DNA of 64,000 nucleotides from assembly GCA_029263125.1 (NCBI GenBank), contig JAJCYD010000004.1, positions 1 through 64,000 on the forward strand, written 5' to 3'. Positions 24,223 through 33,037 of the stretch are shown here, piece by piece. The position numbers and the translations under genes were made by a program. The notes under the pieces were generated by a model, which ran no database searches, was not told where the DNA came from, and saw only the letters and a list, made by a program, of their open reading frames with translations. The number at the start of each line of letters is the position of its first letter. Positions within the stretch are counted from its first letter, which is position 1. Source of the stretch: Solirubrobacteraceae bacterium (GTDB taxonomy: Bacteria > Actinomycetota > Thermoleophilia > Solirubrobacterales > Solirubrobacteraceae).

Positions 24223-25304
24223 GCGAGATCCCCGCAGACGCCGACATCGCCACCCGCGTGGTGCACGCGGGCCTGCAGCCTGACCCGCACTACGGCTCGG
24301 TGATCCCCGCGATCCACCAGACCTCGACCTACGCACAGCCCGCACCCGGCTCGTTCGTCGAGGACTACGACTACTCGCGCTCGGCGAACCCGACGCGCTC
24401 GGCGCTGGAGACCGCGCTCGGCGAGCTCGAAGGCGGGCTGGCGAGCGCGTTCTCCAGTGGCATGGCCGCGACGCACGCCCTGATCACCGCCGTGGCCGCA
24501 GCCGGTGGGCACATCGTCATCCCCTCCGACCTCTATGGCGGCACCTACCGGCTCGTCGACAAGGTCCTCACGCGCTGGGGCCTGGAGTACACGATGGTCG
24601 ACCAGACCGACCTCGATGCCCTGCAGGCGGCGGTACGCGGGGACACGGCGCTGATCTGGGTCGAGACGCCGACCAACCCGACGCTGAACGTCGTCGACAT
24701 CGCGGGCGTCGTCGCCCGCAGCGGCGCGGCGCTCGTCGCCGTCGACAACACGTTCGCCACGCCCGTCAACCAGCAGCCGCTGAAGCTCGGCGCCGACGCC
24801 GTCGTGCACTCCACGACGAAGTACCTCGGCGGGCACTCCGACACGGTCGGCGGAGCCGTCGTCGTCCGCGACGGCGCCCTGCACCAGCAGGTGCGCTTCG
24901 TCCAGAACGCGATCGGCGCCGTTCCGGGGCCGATGGACTGCTTCCTCGTGCATCGAGGCATTCGCACGCTCCACGTGCGAATGCGGGCACACACCGAGAA
25001 CGGCGCGGCCGTCAGCGGCTACCTACGCGAGCGCGGCGACACGTCGCACGTCTGCTGGCCCGGGTTCGGCGGCATGGTCTGCTTCCGCCATCCCGACGCG
25101 GTCAGGATCGCCGGCTCGACGGCGATCTTCACGCTCGCCGAATCCCTCGGCGGGGTGGAATCGCTGATCGAGGTGCCCCAGGCGATGACCCACCAATCCG
25201 TCGAGGACTCCGACGCGGCTGTCCCCGCCGATCTCGTGCGGCTGTCGTGCGGAATCGAGTCCGCCTCCGACCTGATCGCCGATCTGCGACGCGCGATCGG
25301 CTGA
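24219..25304 (+). CDS. Cystathionine gamma-lyase / gamma-synthase family enzyme
   Basis: 361 residues from a GTG overlapping the CBS stop (GTGA). A fold-type I PLP enzyme of the Cys/Met-metabolism family: YDYSRSANPTRSALE at the start, DLYGGTYRLVDKVL, and the PLP lysine in VVHSTTKYLGGHSD. With CBS it most likely cleaves cystathionine to cysteine; a gamma-synthase activity cannot be excluded from sequence alone. Confidence 0.9.
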   Translation: MSEIPADADIATRVVHAGLQPDPHYGSVIPAIHQTSTYAQPAPGSFVEDYDYSRSANPTRSALETALGELEGGLASAFSSGMAATHALITAVAAAGGHIVIPSDLYGGTYRLVDKVLTRWGLEYTMVDQTDLDALQAAVRGDTALIWVETPTNPTLNVVDIAGVVARSGAALVAVDNTFATPVNQQPLKLGADAVVHSTTKYLGGHSDTVGGAVVVRDGALHQQVRFVQNAIGAVPGPMDCFLVHRGIRTLHVRMRAHTENGAAVSGYLRERGDTSHVCWPGFGGMVCFRHPDAVRIAGSTAIFTLAESLGGVESLIEVPQAMTHQSVEDSDAAVPADLVRLSCGIESASDLIADLRRAIG

Positions 25305-25487
25305 CGCCTCGGGGTCCTACAACGCGCACACGCCCCACGCCCCACCCGGCGACCTGCGACGCGACACATCGCTCCGCGCGACATGGTGCGGGGCATCTGC
25401 GGCCACTGGTTCGGTTCCTGCGGGCTCGTTGCAGAGCGTCGCAGCAGGGCCGACGACGAGATCCGGCCCTCACGTACATGGACCTGG

Positions 25488-26432
25488 TCATTGTTGACTC
25501 CATCGCTCGACGGCGATCTCGTGGACGATGGCCTCGGCGCACGCCGCTCCCTCAGCTGCGGCCGCGACGAGTCCACTGAAACCGGTTCTGGCGTCACCAA
25601 CGACGAACAGGCCGTCGATGTCCGTTGCGCCGGCGTCGTCGACATCGAGCACCGTCGTTCCCCACTCGGTTGGAGAGCTGGTCACGCCGAGCGACTCCGC
25701 GAGCATCGTGGCCGGCCTGGAGTACTCGTCGCTGATGAACCCGGCGTCGCGCTCGATCCGTTCGCCGGATTGGAGTTCGACAGCGAGCAGGATCCCGTCG
25801 CATGACTCCAGACGCCGGATCGGCTCAGCGTGGACCGCGACGCCGTGCCGTTCGAGGTCCTGCACCGCATCAGCGTCGAGGGTGGAGCCGTTGGTGAACA
25901 CCATGAGATCATCGGACCAGAGCCGAATCACCTTGGCGTAGTGGGCCGCACCCTCGCGGCCGAACACCGCAAGCCGTTCACCGCGACGTTCAAAACCGTC
26001 GCAGAACACGCACGGATACACACTCTTCCCATACGTGTCTTCGATGCCGTCAAGTTCCAGCTGGTCGAGGTCGTCGGTGTGGCCCGTCGCGATGATCAGT
26101 CGCTTCGACCGCAACACACTCCTGTCGGACAGCACGACCTCGAACCCCGCGGCAGTCCTGGATGTCGAGGCTGCGGTGTTCTTGCGGTAGCTGACGGTGT
26201 CGTACGTGGAGAGCTGCAGCTTGGCGATCGCGAGCAGTTCGGTTGGGTGCGCCCTGTCCCGGGTGAGGAATCCGTGGGACGCCGACGTCACCGCGTTGCG
26301 AGGGGCCTCGGCGTTCACGACGACCGTGTCGAGCAGTGCTCGGCCCGCGACAAGTGCAGCACTCATGCCCGCCGGTCCGCCACCGATGATGACGAGGTCG
26401 AGAGCGTGGGTCCCGTGGTCTGCGGTTGTCAT
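25488..26432 (-). CDS. Thioredoxin-reductase-like FAD oxidoreductase
   Basis: 314 residues from the ATG at 26432 (GGAG eight bases upstream). FAD dinucleotide site VIIGGGPAGMSAALVAGRALL, redox-active CVFC followed by DGFERRGERLAVFG (the NADPH half), and a C-terminal FAD motif VVGDARTGFSG. CVFC replaces the CATC of classical TrxB, so it may be a distant paralogue acting on a small molecule or another partner. It is divergent from a TetR gene across two palindromic operators and probably regulated by it. Confidence 0.87.
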   Translation of the reverse strand: MTTADHGTHALDLVIIGGGPAGMSAALVAGRALLDTVVVNAEAPRNAVTSASHGFLTRDRAHPTELLAIAKLQLSTYDTVSYRKNTAASTSRTAAGFEVVLSDRSVLRSKRLIIATGHTDDLDQLELDGIEDTYGKSVYPCVFCDGFERRGERLAVFGREGAAHYAKVIRLWSDDLMVFTNGSTLDADAVQDLERHGVAVHAEPIRRLESCDGILLAVELQSGERIERDAGFISDEYSRPATMLAESLGVTSSPTEWGTTVLDVDDAGATDIDGLFVVGDARTGFSGLVAAAAEGAACAEAIVHEIAVERWSQQ

Positions 26433-26456
26433 GGCTTGAGCTCCGTGCGTAGTGTC

Positions 26457-26490
26457 TGACCGCTGGTCAGTCGAGTATGACCGACGGTCA
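26457..26490. promoter_or_regulatory. Two tandem palindromic operators
   Basis: TGACCGCTGGTCA (26457-26469) and TGACCGACGGTCA (26478-26490) are both self-complementary at their ends (TGACC/GGTCA, and TGACCG/CGGTCA). Their centres are 21 bp apart, two helical turns. They sit between the divergent FAD oxidoreductase and TetR genes, the expected place for a TetR dimer-pair operator. Confidence 0.75.
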
Positions 26491-26507
26491 GTCGATTCGC
26501 AACACGG

Positions 26508-26513
26508 TATCGT
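26508..26513 (+). promoter_or_regulatory. Candidate leaderless -10 (TATCGT) for the TetR gene
   Basis: It lies 7 nt before the GTG at 26521 and 17 bp downstream of the second operator, which supports the GTG over the upstream ATG at 26452. Confidence 0.5.
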
Positions 26514-26520
26514 GTGCGGC

Positions 26521-27111
26521 GTGGCACCCCATGCGAGCGCCAAGCCCACAGGGCGGTTTCAGGCTCCCGCGGTTCGACGCCGCCAGATCCTCGACGCAGT
26601 CGCACGGCTCGCCATCGAGGAGGGTCTCGCAAACACCTCGATCGCACGCGTCGCCGAAGAGGCCGGGATCGCGAAAGGATCGGTCTACCTGCAGTTCGCA
26701 TCGCGACAGGCCCTGCTGGCCGGTCTCCAAGCCGACCTGTGGGCGCAGATGCTCGCTCGTCCCACAGAGATCGTCGCGGATTTAGATCTGACGTGGGCCG
26801 CGAAGCTCGACACCGTCGTCGAGCACTGGATGCGCTTCGAGTTTGACTTTCACGATCTGTACCACGCGGTCTTCCACGCCGTTGCGACCGACAGCGACGA
26901 GCCGTTGAAAGCCGCCCGCACATTGCTCCGCGACATCGTCGATGCCGGCAGCCATGCGGGCGAGTTTGCCCTCGACGATCTCGATGGCGAGGTCGTGGTC
27001 GAGTTCCTGCTGCACGCGTACATCGGCCCCTGCTTCCACCGCACCGACCCCGACACCGCAATCACCAACGTCCAGCAGCTCTTCCGCCGAGCCCTCCGCG
27101 CGACATCTTGA
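26521..27111 (+). CDS. TetR/AcrR family transcriptional regulator
   Basis: 196 residues from the GTG at 26521. The helix-turn-helix is clear: RRRQILDAVARLAIEEGLANTSIARVAEEAGIAKGSVYLQFASRQALLAGL. The C-terminal ligand-binding helical domain is unlike named subfamilies. The alternative ATG at 26452 would place the operators inside the gene, so the shorter start is preferred. It probably represses itself and the divergent FAD oxidoreductase. The stop overlaps the next gene by 4 bp. Confidence 0.88.
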   Translation: MAPHASAKPTGRFQAPAVRRRQILDAVARLAIEEGLANTSIARVAEEAGIAKGSVYLQFASRQALLAGLQADLWAQMLARPTEIVADLDLTWAAKLDTVVEHWMRFEFDFHDLYHAVFHAVATDSDEPLKAARTLLRDIVDAGSHAGEFALDDLDGEVVVEFLLHAYIGPCFHRTDPDTAITNVQQLFRRALRATS

Positions 27112-27731
27112 ATCCGAGGACCGCTGGCCTGTGGGTCAAGCACGATCAGCACCAAGGCGACCGGTGGCGCCTCTTCAGCGCCGTCGCCCGCTGCATCCAG
27201 GCAACGACCGTGCTCTACCCGGGCAGCTACGTCGACATTGCACCATCATTCGTCTTCGACTCAGTGACCTACCTCGACATCGACACACGAGCACCGAGGT
27301 TCTTCGCCGACACCAACGGCGTGCGCGAGATCGTGGACGACCACGAAGGTCCCTCCGACCCCGGCATCACCTTCATTCACGCCGACTACACCAGTCCGCT
27401 CGATCTCCCCGAAGATCACTTCGACCTGCTCGTCTCGCTCTACGCCGGCCTCGTCTCCGAGCACTGCACGCAACACCTGCGTGTCGGTGGCACGCTGCTC
27501 GTCAACCCCTCCCACGGTGACGCTGCGATGGCCTCGATCGATCCTCGCTACGAGCTCACCGGCGTCGTCACCTCTCGGGACGGCAACTACAAGATCGACA
27601 CGACCGGCCTGAACACCCACCTCATTCCGAGGAAGCCGCAGACCATCACCGCCGCTCGCCTCCACGAGACCTGCCGCGGCATCGGCTACATCAAATCCCC
27701 CTTCGCCTACCTCTTCACGCGGATCGCATAA
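27108..27731 (+). CDS. Methyltransferase-like protein
   Basis: 207 residues from a TTG overlapping the TetR stop (TTGA). A Rossmann-like order is visible: ATTVLYPGSYVDIAPSFVF (atypical SAM loop), VTYLDIDTRAPRFF (acidic end of strand 2), ITFIHADYTSPLDLPEDHFDLLVSLYAG (motif IV region) and LRVGGTLLVN (strand 5). The glycine loop is reduced to YPGSYVD, so SAM binding is likely but not certain. Co-transcribed with TetR. Target unknown. Confidence 0.65.
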   Translation: MNPRTAGLWVKHDQHQGDRWRLFSAVARCIQATTVLYPGSYVDIAPSFVFDSVTYLDIDTRAPRFFADTNGVREIVDDHEGPSDPGITFIHADYTSPLDLPEDHFDLLVSLYAGLVSEHCTQHLRVGGTLLVNPSHGDAAMASIDPRYELTGVVTSRDGNYKIDTTGLNTHLIPRKPQTITAARLHETCRGIGYIKSPFAYLFTRIA

Positions 27732-27828
27732 CAATCCGCGGACGCCGCCGCAACAACGTGATCGGCGCTCGTGGGGAGATCGCGACTGACGCACGCAAGG
27801 TTCGCGTCGCGGAGTTCAGCGGCCACTG

Positions 27829-29478
27829 TCAACTGACAGCTTCGCGACCTGCACGCCACCACGAAGGGTGCGTCGCGACAAGCTCGTCGTCGATGACCAG
27901 AAACGCCAGGTTCAGGCGTCGAAATGCTGTGAGGGCGTCGCCGCGGCTGGAGACGATCGGCTCACCCGGACCATTGAAGGAGGTGTTGATGAGCGCGCCG
28001 CCCGCCCGATCGGCCCACTCCCCCAACAGCGCGCCCAGCACGTCGCCGGTGTCCGGATCGACCTCCTGCGGCCGCGTCGTGCCGTCGACGTGGACGGCGG
28101 ACGGGAGCCGGGTCAGCCCCGTGTCCGAGACCGGCGTCCCCGCGAGCATGTAGTCCGACAGGCGTGGGCGCGGCTCCCACAGCGCGGGCGCGCGCGAGCT
28201 CAGCGCGGCGGCACCGAACGGCCGCCAGCGCTCGCGTCGCTTGATGTCGTTGAGGCGACGGTGCATCCCCGGATGGCTCGGGTCGGCGACGATCGAGCGA
28301 TGTCCCAGCGCGCGCGGGCCGATCTCACCGCGTCCCTCGACGATCGCTCCGCAGCAGCCGTGGGCCAGCGCCTCACAGACGCGCTCAAGCGACAGCGGCT
28401 CACGGTGCAGGCCATCCAGCGCGCCGTCCGGCTCGGCACCCGGCGCGGGACCCAGGAAGGCCGAGATCCGGCCGGCCGCCGCGCGCCGCGGAGGCGCGAC
28501 GTGCCACGCGGCACCGAGCGCGGTACCGGCGTCATGCGGCGCCGGCGGAGCGAAGACCGGGCCGCGCAGCAGGCCATTGGCCTTGCAGTTCAGCGCCACG
28601 CCGCCGGCGAGGCAGAGGTTCTCCGATCCCACAAGCTCGCGCGCGACATCCGCGAGCCACAGCACCGCTCGTTCGACGGCCTCCTGCGCGCTGACCGCGA
28701 CCTGCACGGCGAGCTCGTCTTTATGAAGCTGCGCGCGCGGGCGCGCAGGTCGGCGCCCATCGGCGAGGCGCTGCAGCTCGGCCGTCCAGGCGTGCAGGTA
28801 GCGGTTGAACCCGTCACCCGTGTCGATGCCCCGTGGGGCACGCGGCCGGCCGTCGGCGAGCAGATCCCACGGCGGCGTGGCCGCCACGCGCCCGTAGGCC
28901 GACAGCCCCATGAGCTTGCCGGCCTCCAGCGGTCCGAAGCCGACGTATCGGCAGGCCGCGTCATAGAGGTATCCCAGCGAGTGCGAGCGCGGCCACACGC
29001 GCACGCGGACGAGACCACGCTCGCGATCGGCGCGGTAGATCGAGATGCTCTCGTCGTCGCCGTTGCCATCGACGACGAGCACGGCGGCCCGCTCGAAGTC
29101 CGACGCCCTGAAGGCCAGCGTCGCGTGCGCGAGGTGATGGGAGACGAAGCGCACCTCGGGCATGTCGATGGCGCTGCAGCGCCATCCGACGTAGCGCTCC
29201 AACCACTCGGGCGTGTCGCTCAGCGACCACTGCACGCCATACAGGCGGCTGGCCAGCGGCACGTCCCACCCCGCGGTCACGAGGTCGACGTCGCCGAACT
29301 GCGCGCCCGCCTGCGCCAGGCAGTACTGGACCGCCAGCAGCGGACCACTGCGCTCGGCGTGCTTGTCGCGGCTCAGCCGCTCCTCCTCGCAGAAGGCCAG
29401 CAGCGTGCCGTCGTGATCGACGAGGCACGCCGCCGCGTCGTGCCAGCCCGTCGGTGGGGCGTTGACGCCGAGGATCAT
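27829..29478 (-). CDS. NodU/CmcH-type carbamoyltransferase
   Basis: 549 residues. The Kae1-like N-terminal domain has HHLAHA (metal ligands), VLVVDGNGDDESISIY and LCLAGGVALNCKANGLL. The C-terminal carbamoyl-phosphate domain has GRGEIGPRALGHRSI and a conserved INTSFNGPGEPIV. Family members O-carbamoylate hydroxyls on sugars, antibiotics or lipids. There is no glycosyltransferase or polyketide gene next to it to name the acceptor. A membrane protein gene follows upstream on the same strand only 29 bp away. Confidence 0.9.
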   Translation of the reverse strand: MILGVNAPPTGWHDAAACLVDHDGTLLAFCEEERLSRDKHAERSGPLLAVQYCLAQAGAQFGDVDLVTAGWDVPLASRLYGVQWSLSDTPEWLERYVGWRCSAIDMPEVRFVSHHLAHATLAFRASDFERAAVLVVDGNGDDESISIYRADRERGLVRVRVWPRSHSLGYLYDAACRYVGFGPLEAGKLMGLSAYGRVAATPPWDLLADGRPRAPRGIDTGDGFNRYLHAWTAELQRLADGRRPARPRAQLHKDELAVQVAVSAQEAVERAVLWLADVARELVGSENLCLAGGVALNCKANGLLRGPVFAPPAPHDAGTALGAAWHVAPPRRAAAGRISAFLGPAPGAEPDGALDGLHREPLSLERVCEALAHGCCGAIVEGRGEIGPRALGHRSIVADPSHPGMHRRLNDIKRRERWRPFGAAALSSRAPALWEPRPRLSDYMLAGTPVSDTGLTRLPSAVHVDGTTRPQEVDPDTGDVLGALLGEWADRAGGALINTSFNGPGEPIVSSRGDALTAFRRLNLAFLVIDDELVATHPSWWRAGREAVS

Positions 29479-29507
29479 CGCGCGACGAACGTACCCACTC
29501 GGGCGGG

Positions 29508-30320
29508 TCAGCGCGCGCCGAGTCGCATCGAGCGCGACAGCGCCAGCAGCGCGACGGCCCCGCCGGCCAGCGCCGCGAGGTAGCCCCAGGTCAGCACCCT
29601 GCCCTGGTCAACGTCCCCCCACGCCCGTGCGGCGCGCAGCGGCAGCAGCCCGACCGCGAGCAGGAACGTCGGCGCGAGCACGCGCCAGCTGCTCCAGCGC
29701 GGATCCAGCGACAGCAGCAGGAAGCCGGCGCCCACCTGCGCGGTGAAGCACGCCACGACGCGGGCGGTCAGCGGCGTGAGATCCCAGCCCCACGTGTCGA
29801 TCGCGGCGCTCGGCGCGACGAGCACGATCGCCGCGACGACCAGCGCCCCGCACGCCATCCCCCGCGCGGCCGCCCGGACCGCCGGCGCGACCAGCACCTC
29901 GCCACCGGCCGGCTCGCGCGGATCGCGGCGCTGATTGCGCCACCACAGCCAGCCGACGATCCACGGCGACAGGATGTAGACGCTCGTCCAGCCGTAGAAG
30001 GCGATCGTGGCGAGCGCCGGAGGATCGGGCAGGCCATCGTGGGCACGGCCCTGGTTGAACTTCTCGACGTGCAGAAAGGTCGTGATCAGCATCAGCAGGG
30101 CGAAGAGCGCCGCCGACAGGACGCCGACGGACACCTCGTGCCAGCGCTTGGCCAGGTAGACCCGCACGAAGAAGTACGCCCCGGCGCCGTAACCGGCGCC
30201 CATGAAGATCGGCGTCAGTTCGGGCTTGATCGTCCATGCCCACAGGCCGGCCGTCTCGCCGGGCAGGCCCCAGAGGATGACGAGGGCGGGCAGCAGCACC
30301 GCCACCACGACCAGCGCCAC
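29508..30320 (-). CDS. Multi-pass membrane protein of unknown function
   Basis: 270 residues with about seven hydrophobic helices and short charged loops (KRWHEV, HVEKFNQGRAHDG, NQRRDPRE). The start is taken as GTG at 30320 because an in-frame stop lies just upstream. No family recognised. The gene is transcribed toward the carbamoyltransferase with 29 bp between them, so they may share an mRNA. Confidence 0.7.
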   Translation of the reverse strand: MALVVVAVLLPALVILWGLPGETAGLWAWTIKPELTPIFMGAGYGAGAYFFVRVYLAKRWHEVSVGVLSAALFALLMLITTFLHVEKFNQGRAHDGLPDPPALATIAFYGWTSVYILSPWIVGWLWWRNQRRDPREPAGGEVLVAPAVRAAARGMACGALVVAAIVLVAPSAAIDTWGWDLTPLTARVVACFTAQVGAGFLLLSLDPRWSSWRVLAPTFLLAVGLLPLRAARAWGDVDQGRVLTWGYLAALAGGAVALLALSRSMRLGAR

Positions 30321-30416
30321 ACCCGTATCGCGGGGAGCACGGCGTCATCGCGCGCGGCGGGATGTTGCATGGCGGCGCAATCATCCACCGGTCGCCCGCC
30401 GGTGTCCAGACTCCTG

Positions 30417-30617
30417 TCAGGAGATGCGGATGTCCACGCCGATGAGGATCAGCGGCCAGCCGAGGATCGCGAGGATCGCCGTCGCGACACCCTCGATCGA
30501 GCCGACCCGGTCGAAGTAGTTGTTGGCCGCCGCGACGAACGCGCCGATGACGACGTAGGCGATCGTGAGCATTCCGCCGCCGGGCATGCCGATGACCGTA
30601 CCCCAGATGGCGGCCAT
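30417..30617 (-). CDS. Small two-helix membrane protein
   Basis: 66 residues: two hydrophobic helices (MLTIAYVVIGAFVAAANNYF and VATAILAILGWPLILIGVDI) separated by DRVGSIEG. It resembles many actinobacterial small inner-membrane proteins; no function known. It is divergent from the SDR gene by 29 bp. Confidence 0.65.
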   Translation of the reverse strand: MAAIWGTVIGMPGGGMLTIAYVVIGAFVAAANNYFDRVGSIEGVATAILAILGWPLILIGVDIRIS

Positions 30618-30633
30618 CCAGCCCGCCGGTTCC

Positions 30634-30639
30634 TAGACT
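30634..30639 (+). promoter_or_regulatory. Candidate leaderless -10 (TAGACT) for the SDR gene
   Basis: It lies 7 nt before the GTG at 30647; no Shine-Dalgarno sequence. Confidence 0.5.
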
Positions 30640-30646
30640 CCAGCCC

Positions 30647-32077
30647 GTGGACGGCATCGACCCGGCCGATCTCGACGTCTGCCTGCGCGTGCTGGCGGCG
30701 GCCGAGGCGCTGCCGGCCGATCATCCCGACGCGCTCGCCGTGCGCGACGCGACGAGCACGCTGTTCAAGGCGGTCAAGCAGCGCCGCCGGGCGCAGCGCC
30801 GCGCGGCGACGCTCGCCGCCGAGGCCGCGGTCACCGCCGCGACGGCCACGGGGGCGCCGGGCCGCATCGACGACGAGACCGCGGGCCTGCCACTGCGAGC
30901 AAGCGCTGCGGGCACGTCGGCGGGCACGCTCGTGCATCCCCGCGCCTGCTATGTCTGCAAGGAGCGCTACGTCGAGGTCGACGCCTTCTACCACCAGCTC
31001 TGTCCGCCCTGCGCCGCCCGCAACCGCGACCGCCGCGACGCACGCACCGACCTGCGCGGTCGCCGCGCGCTGCTGACCGGTGGGCGCGCCAAGATCGGGA
31101 TGTACATCGCGCTGCGGCTGCTGCGCGACGGCGCGCAGACGACGATCACGACGCGCTTCCCGCGCGACGCCGCGCGCCGCTTCGCCGCGATGGGCGACAG
31201 CGAGGACTGGCTGCACCGGCTGAGCATCGTCGGCATCGACCTGCGAAACCCCGCCCAGGTCGTCGCGCTGGCCGACGAGATCGCAGCCGCGGGACCGCTG
31301 GACATCCTCGTCAACAACGCCTGCCAGACGGTGCGCCGCTCGGCCGCCGGCTACGCCCTGCTCGCCGAGGCCGAGGCGGCGCCGCTGCGACCGGGGCCGC
31401 TGCCGCCGATCCGCACCTTCGGCCCCGGCCACGTCAACGAGCTGGCGGCGCCCGGCGACGGCGCCCGTCAACCGCACTGGACCCCCACTCCCGCGGCGCT
31501 GAGCGCCCTCGCCCTGCGGTCGGGCTCGGCGTCGCCGGAGCGGATCGCCGCGCAGCGCGCGATCGACGCGGGCGGCCTCGTCCCCGACCTCGATGCGGTC
31601 AACAGCTGGAGTCATCACGTCCAGGACATCGACCCCGTCGAGCTGCTGGAGGTCCAGCTCTGTAACCAGACGGCGCCGTTCATCCTCATCGGCCGGCTGC
31701 GATCGGCGCTGGCGGCCTCGCCCGCGCGGCGCACCTACATCGTCAACGTGTCGGCCATCGAGGGCCAGTTTCACCGCGGCTACAAGGGCCCCGGCCATCC
31801 CCACACGAACATGTCCAAGGCCGCGCTGAACATGCTCACCCGTACGAGCGCGCACGAGCTGCGCAGCGACGGGATCCTGATGACGAGCGTCGACACCGGT
31901 TGGATCACCGACGAGCGCCCCCATCCGACGAAGATGCGCCTTGCCGGCGAGGGCTTCCACGCGCCCCTGGATCTCGTCGACGGCGCCGCGCGCGTCTACG
32001 ACCCGATCGTCCGCGGCGAGGCCGGCGAGGAGCTCTACGGCTGCTTTCTCAAGGACTACGAGCCGGCGCCCTGGTGA
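30647..32077 (+). CDS. Zinc-ribbon plus short-chain dehydrogenase fusion
   Basis: 476 residues from the GTG at 30647. About 100 helical, Ala-rich residues lead into a CxxC-X15-CxxC ribbon (CYVCKERYVEVDAFYHQLCPPC), then an SDR domain: RRALLTGGRAKIGMYIALRLL (cofactor loop, altered from TGxxxGIG), DILVNNACQT, IVNVSAIEGQF and a YKGPGHPHTNMSKAALNM segment in which Tyr and Lys of the active site can be placed. A ~90-residue insert lies between NNAC and the second half. Substrate unknown. Far longer than ordinary SDRs (~250 residues). Confidence 0.82.
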   Translation: MDGIDPADLDVCLRVLAAAEALPADHPDALAVRDATSTLFKAVKQRRRAQRRAATLAAEAAVTAATATGAPGRIDDETAGLPLRASAAGTSAGTLVHPRACYVCKERYVEVDAFYHQLCPPCAARNRDRRDARTDLRGRRALLTGGRAKIGMYIALRLLRDGAQTTITTRFPRDAARRFAAMGDSEDWLHRLSIVGIDLRNPAQVVALADEIAAAGPLDILVNNACQTVRRSAAGYALLAEAEAAPLRPGPLPPIRTFGPGHVNELAAPGDGARQPHWTPTPAALSALALRSGSASPERIAAQRAIDAGGLVPDLDAVNSWSHHVQDIDPVELLEVQLCNQTAPFILIGRLRSALAASPARRTYIVNVSAIEGQFHRGYKGPGHPHTNMSKAALNMLTRTSAHELRSDGILMTSVDTGWITDERPHPTKMRLAGEGFHAPLDLVDGAARVYDPIVRGEAGEELYGCFLKDYEPAPW

Positions 32078-32485
32078 TCAGAACGGTCCGCGTACCCCGA
32101 ATGCCCGGGCGTCCTGCACGCTGACGATCTCGGTGCCCAGCGGCCAGAACGCCACGGGGACGAGCTTGAAGCACGCCAGGCCCAGCGGAATGCCGATGAT
32201 CGTCACGCACAGCAGGACCCCCGCGGCAAGATGCGCAAGCGCCAGCCACCAGCCACCGAGCACCACCCACAGGACGTTGCCGACGATCGAGGCGGCGCCC
32301 GCGTCAGGGTTGCGCACGACGGTCGAGCCAAACGGCCAGATCGTGTGCGCCGCGATCCGCAGCGCCGCGATGCCGAAGGGAATCGTGATGATGAGGATGA
32401 AGCAGACGATCGCCGCGAACACGTAGCCGATCGCCAGCCACAGGCCGGCGATCAGGAGCCACAGGATGTTCAGGACGATGCGCAT
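32078..32485 (-). CDS. YccF-family inner membrane protein
   Basis: 135 residues with two YccF repeats: IVLNILWLLIAGLWLAIGYV / ITIPFGIAALRIAAHTIWPFG and IVGNVLWVVLGGWWLALAHL / IGIPLGLACFKLVPVAFWPLG. Its stop abuts the stop of the SDR gene tail-to-tail with no base between (TGATCA at 32075-32080). Function of the family unknown. Confidence 0.88.
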   Translation of the reverse strand: MRIVLNILWLLIAGLWLAIGYVFAAIVCFILIITIPFGIAALRIAAHTIWPFGSTVVRNPDAGAASIVGNVLWVVLGGWWLALAHLAAGVLLCVTIIGIPLGLACFKLVPVAFWPLGTEIVSVQDARAFGVRGPF

Positions 32486-32500
32486 GCCGCCTGATCGGTC

Positions 32501-32953
32501 TCAGTCCAGCAGCTCGTAGGCGATCCCGGTGGCGGTGGCGTAGACGACGTGATGCCAGACGTCCAGGCCGACCTCCTTGGCGCCCCACGTCCAGAACGGC
32601 GGCGCGATCTCCAGCGCCGGCAGCATCGCGGCCTCCTGGCCCCAGACGGCGGCGAAGTGCGTGGCCGTTGCCTTGGCGGGCGCGATGCCCGTGAGGCCGA
32701 TCAGCCCGCGCACGACGCCCCAGCCGGTCCCGTAGCCCCAGTGCACGAGCGTCCCGAAGCGCGCCTTGGCCGCCTCGTCGGTGAACCCGTCGATGCCCAG
32801 CACCTTGGACGTCGCGTCGGCGGGAGCCGAGCTGCCCGCGCGACCGCGCAGCTTCATCTCGGCCGTACTGGAGAGGGTCATCGCCACCGTCCCGGCGAAG
32901 CCGGCGACGAGGCCCTTGCCGATCGCCCCGGCGAGCCGCGAGACGCCGGTCAT
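32501..32953 (-). CDS. Putative membrane protein, YagU/DUF1440-like
   Basis: 150 residues. A first Gly/Ala-rich helix (IGKGLVAGFAGTVAMTLSSTAEMKLRGR) resembles the start of the DUF1440/YagU group. Two or three later weakly hydrophobic helices follow (WGYGTGWGVVRGLIGLTGI, WHHVVYATATGIAYELLD). Family assignment is tentative. It precedes the YccF gene by 15 bp and probably shares its message. Confidence 0.6.
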   Translation of the reverse strand: MTGVSRLAGAIGKGLVAGFAGTVAMTLSSTAEMKLRGRAGSSAPADATSKVLGIDGFTDEAAKARFGTLVHWGYGTGWGVVRGLIGLTGIAPAKATATHFAAVWGQEAAMLPALEIAPPFWTWGAKEVGLDVWHHVVYATATGIAYELLD

Positions 32954-33037
32954 GGTGTGGAGCTGTGGGTGGGAAGCATGGCGGTGAACCTACCCCGCAA
33001 GCGGGCCGTGGTGAACGGTCGATGGCAGACTCACCCC

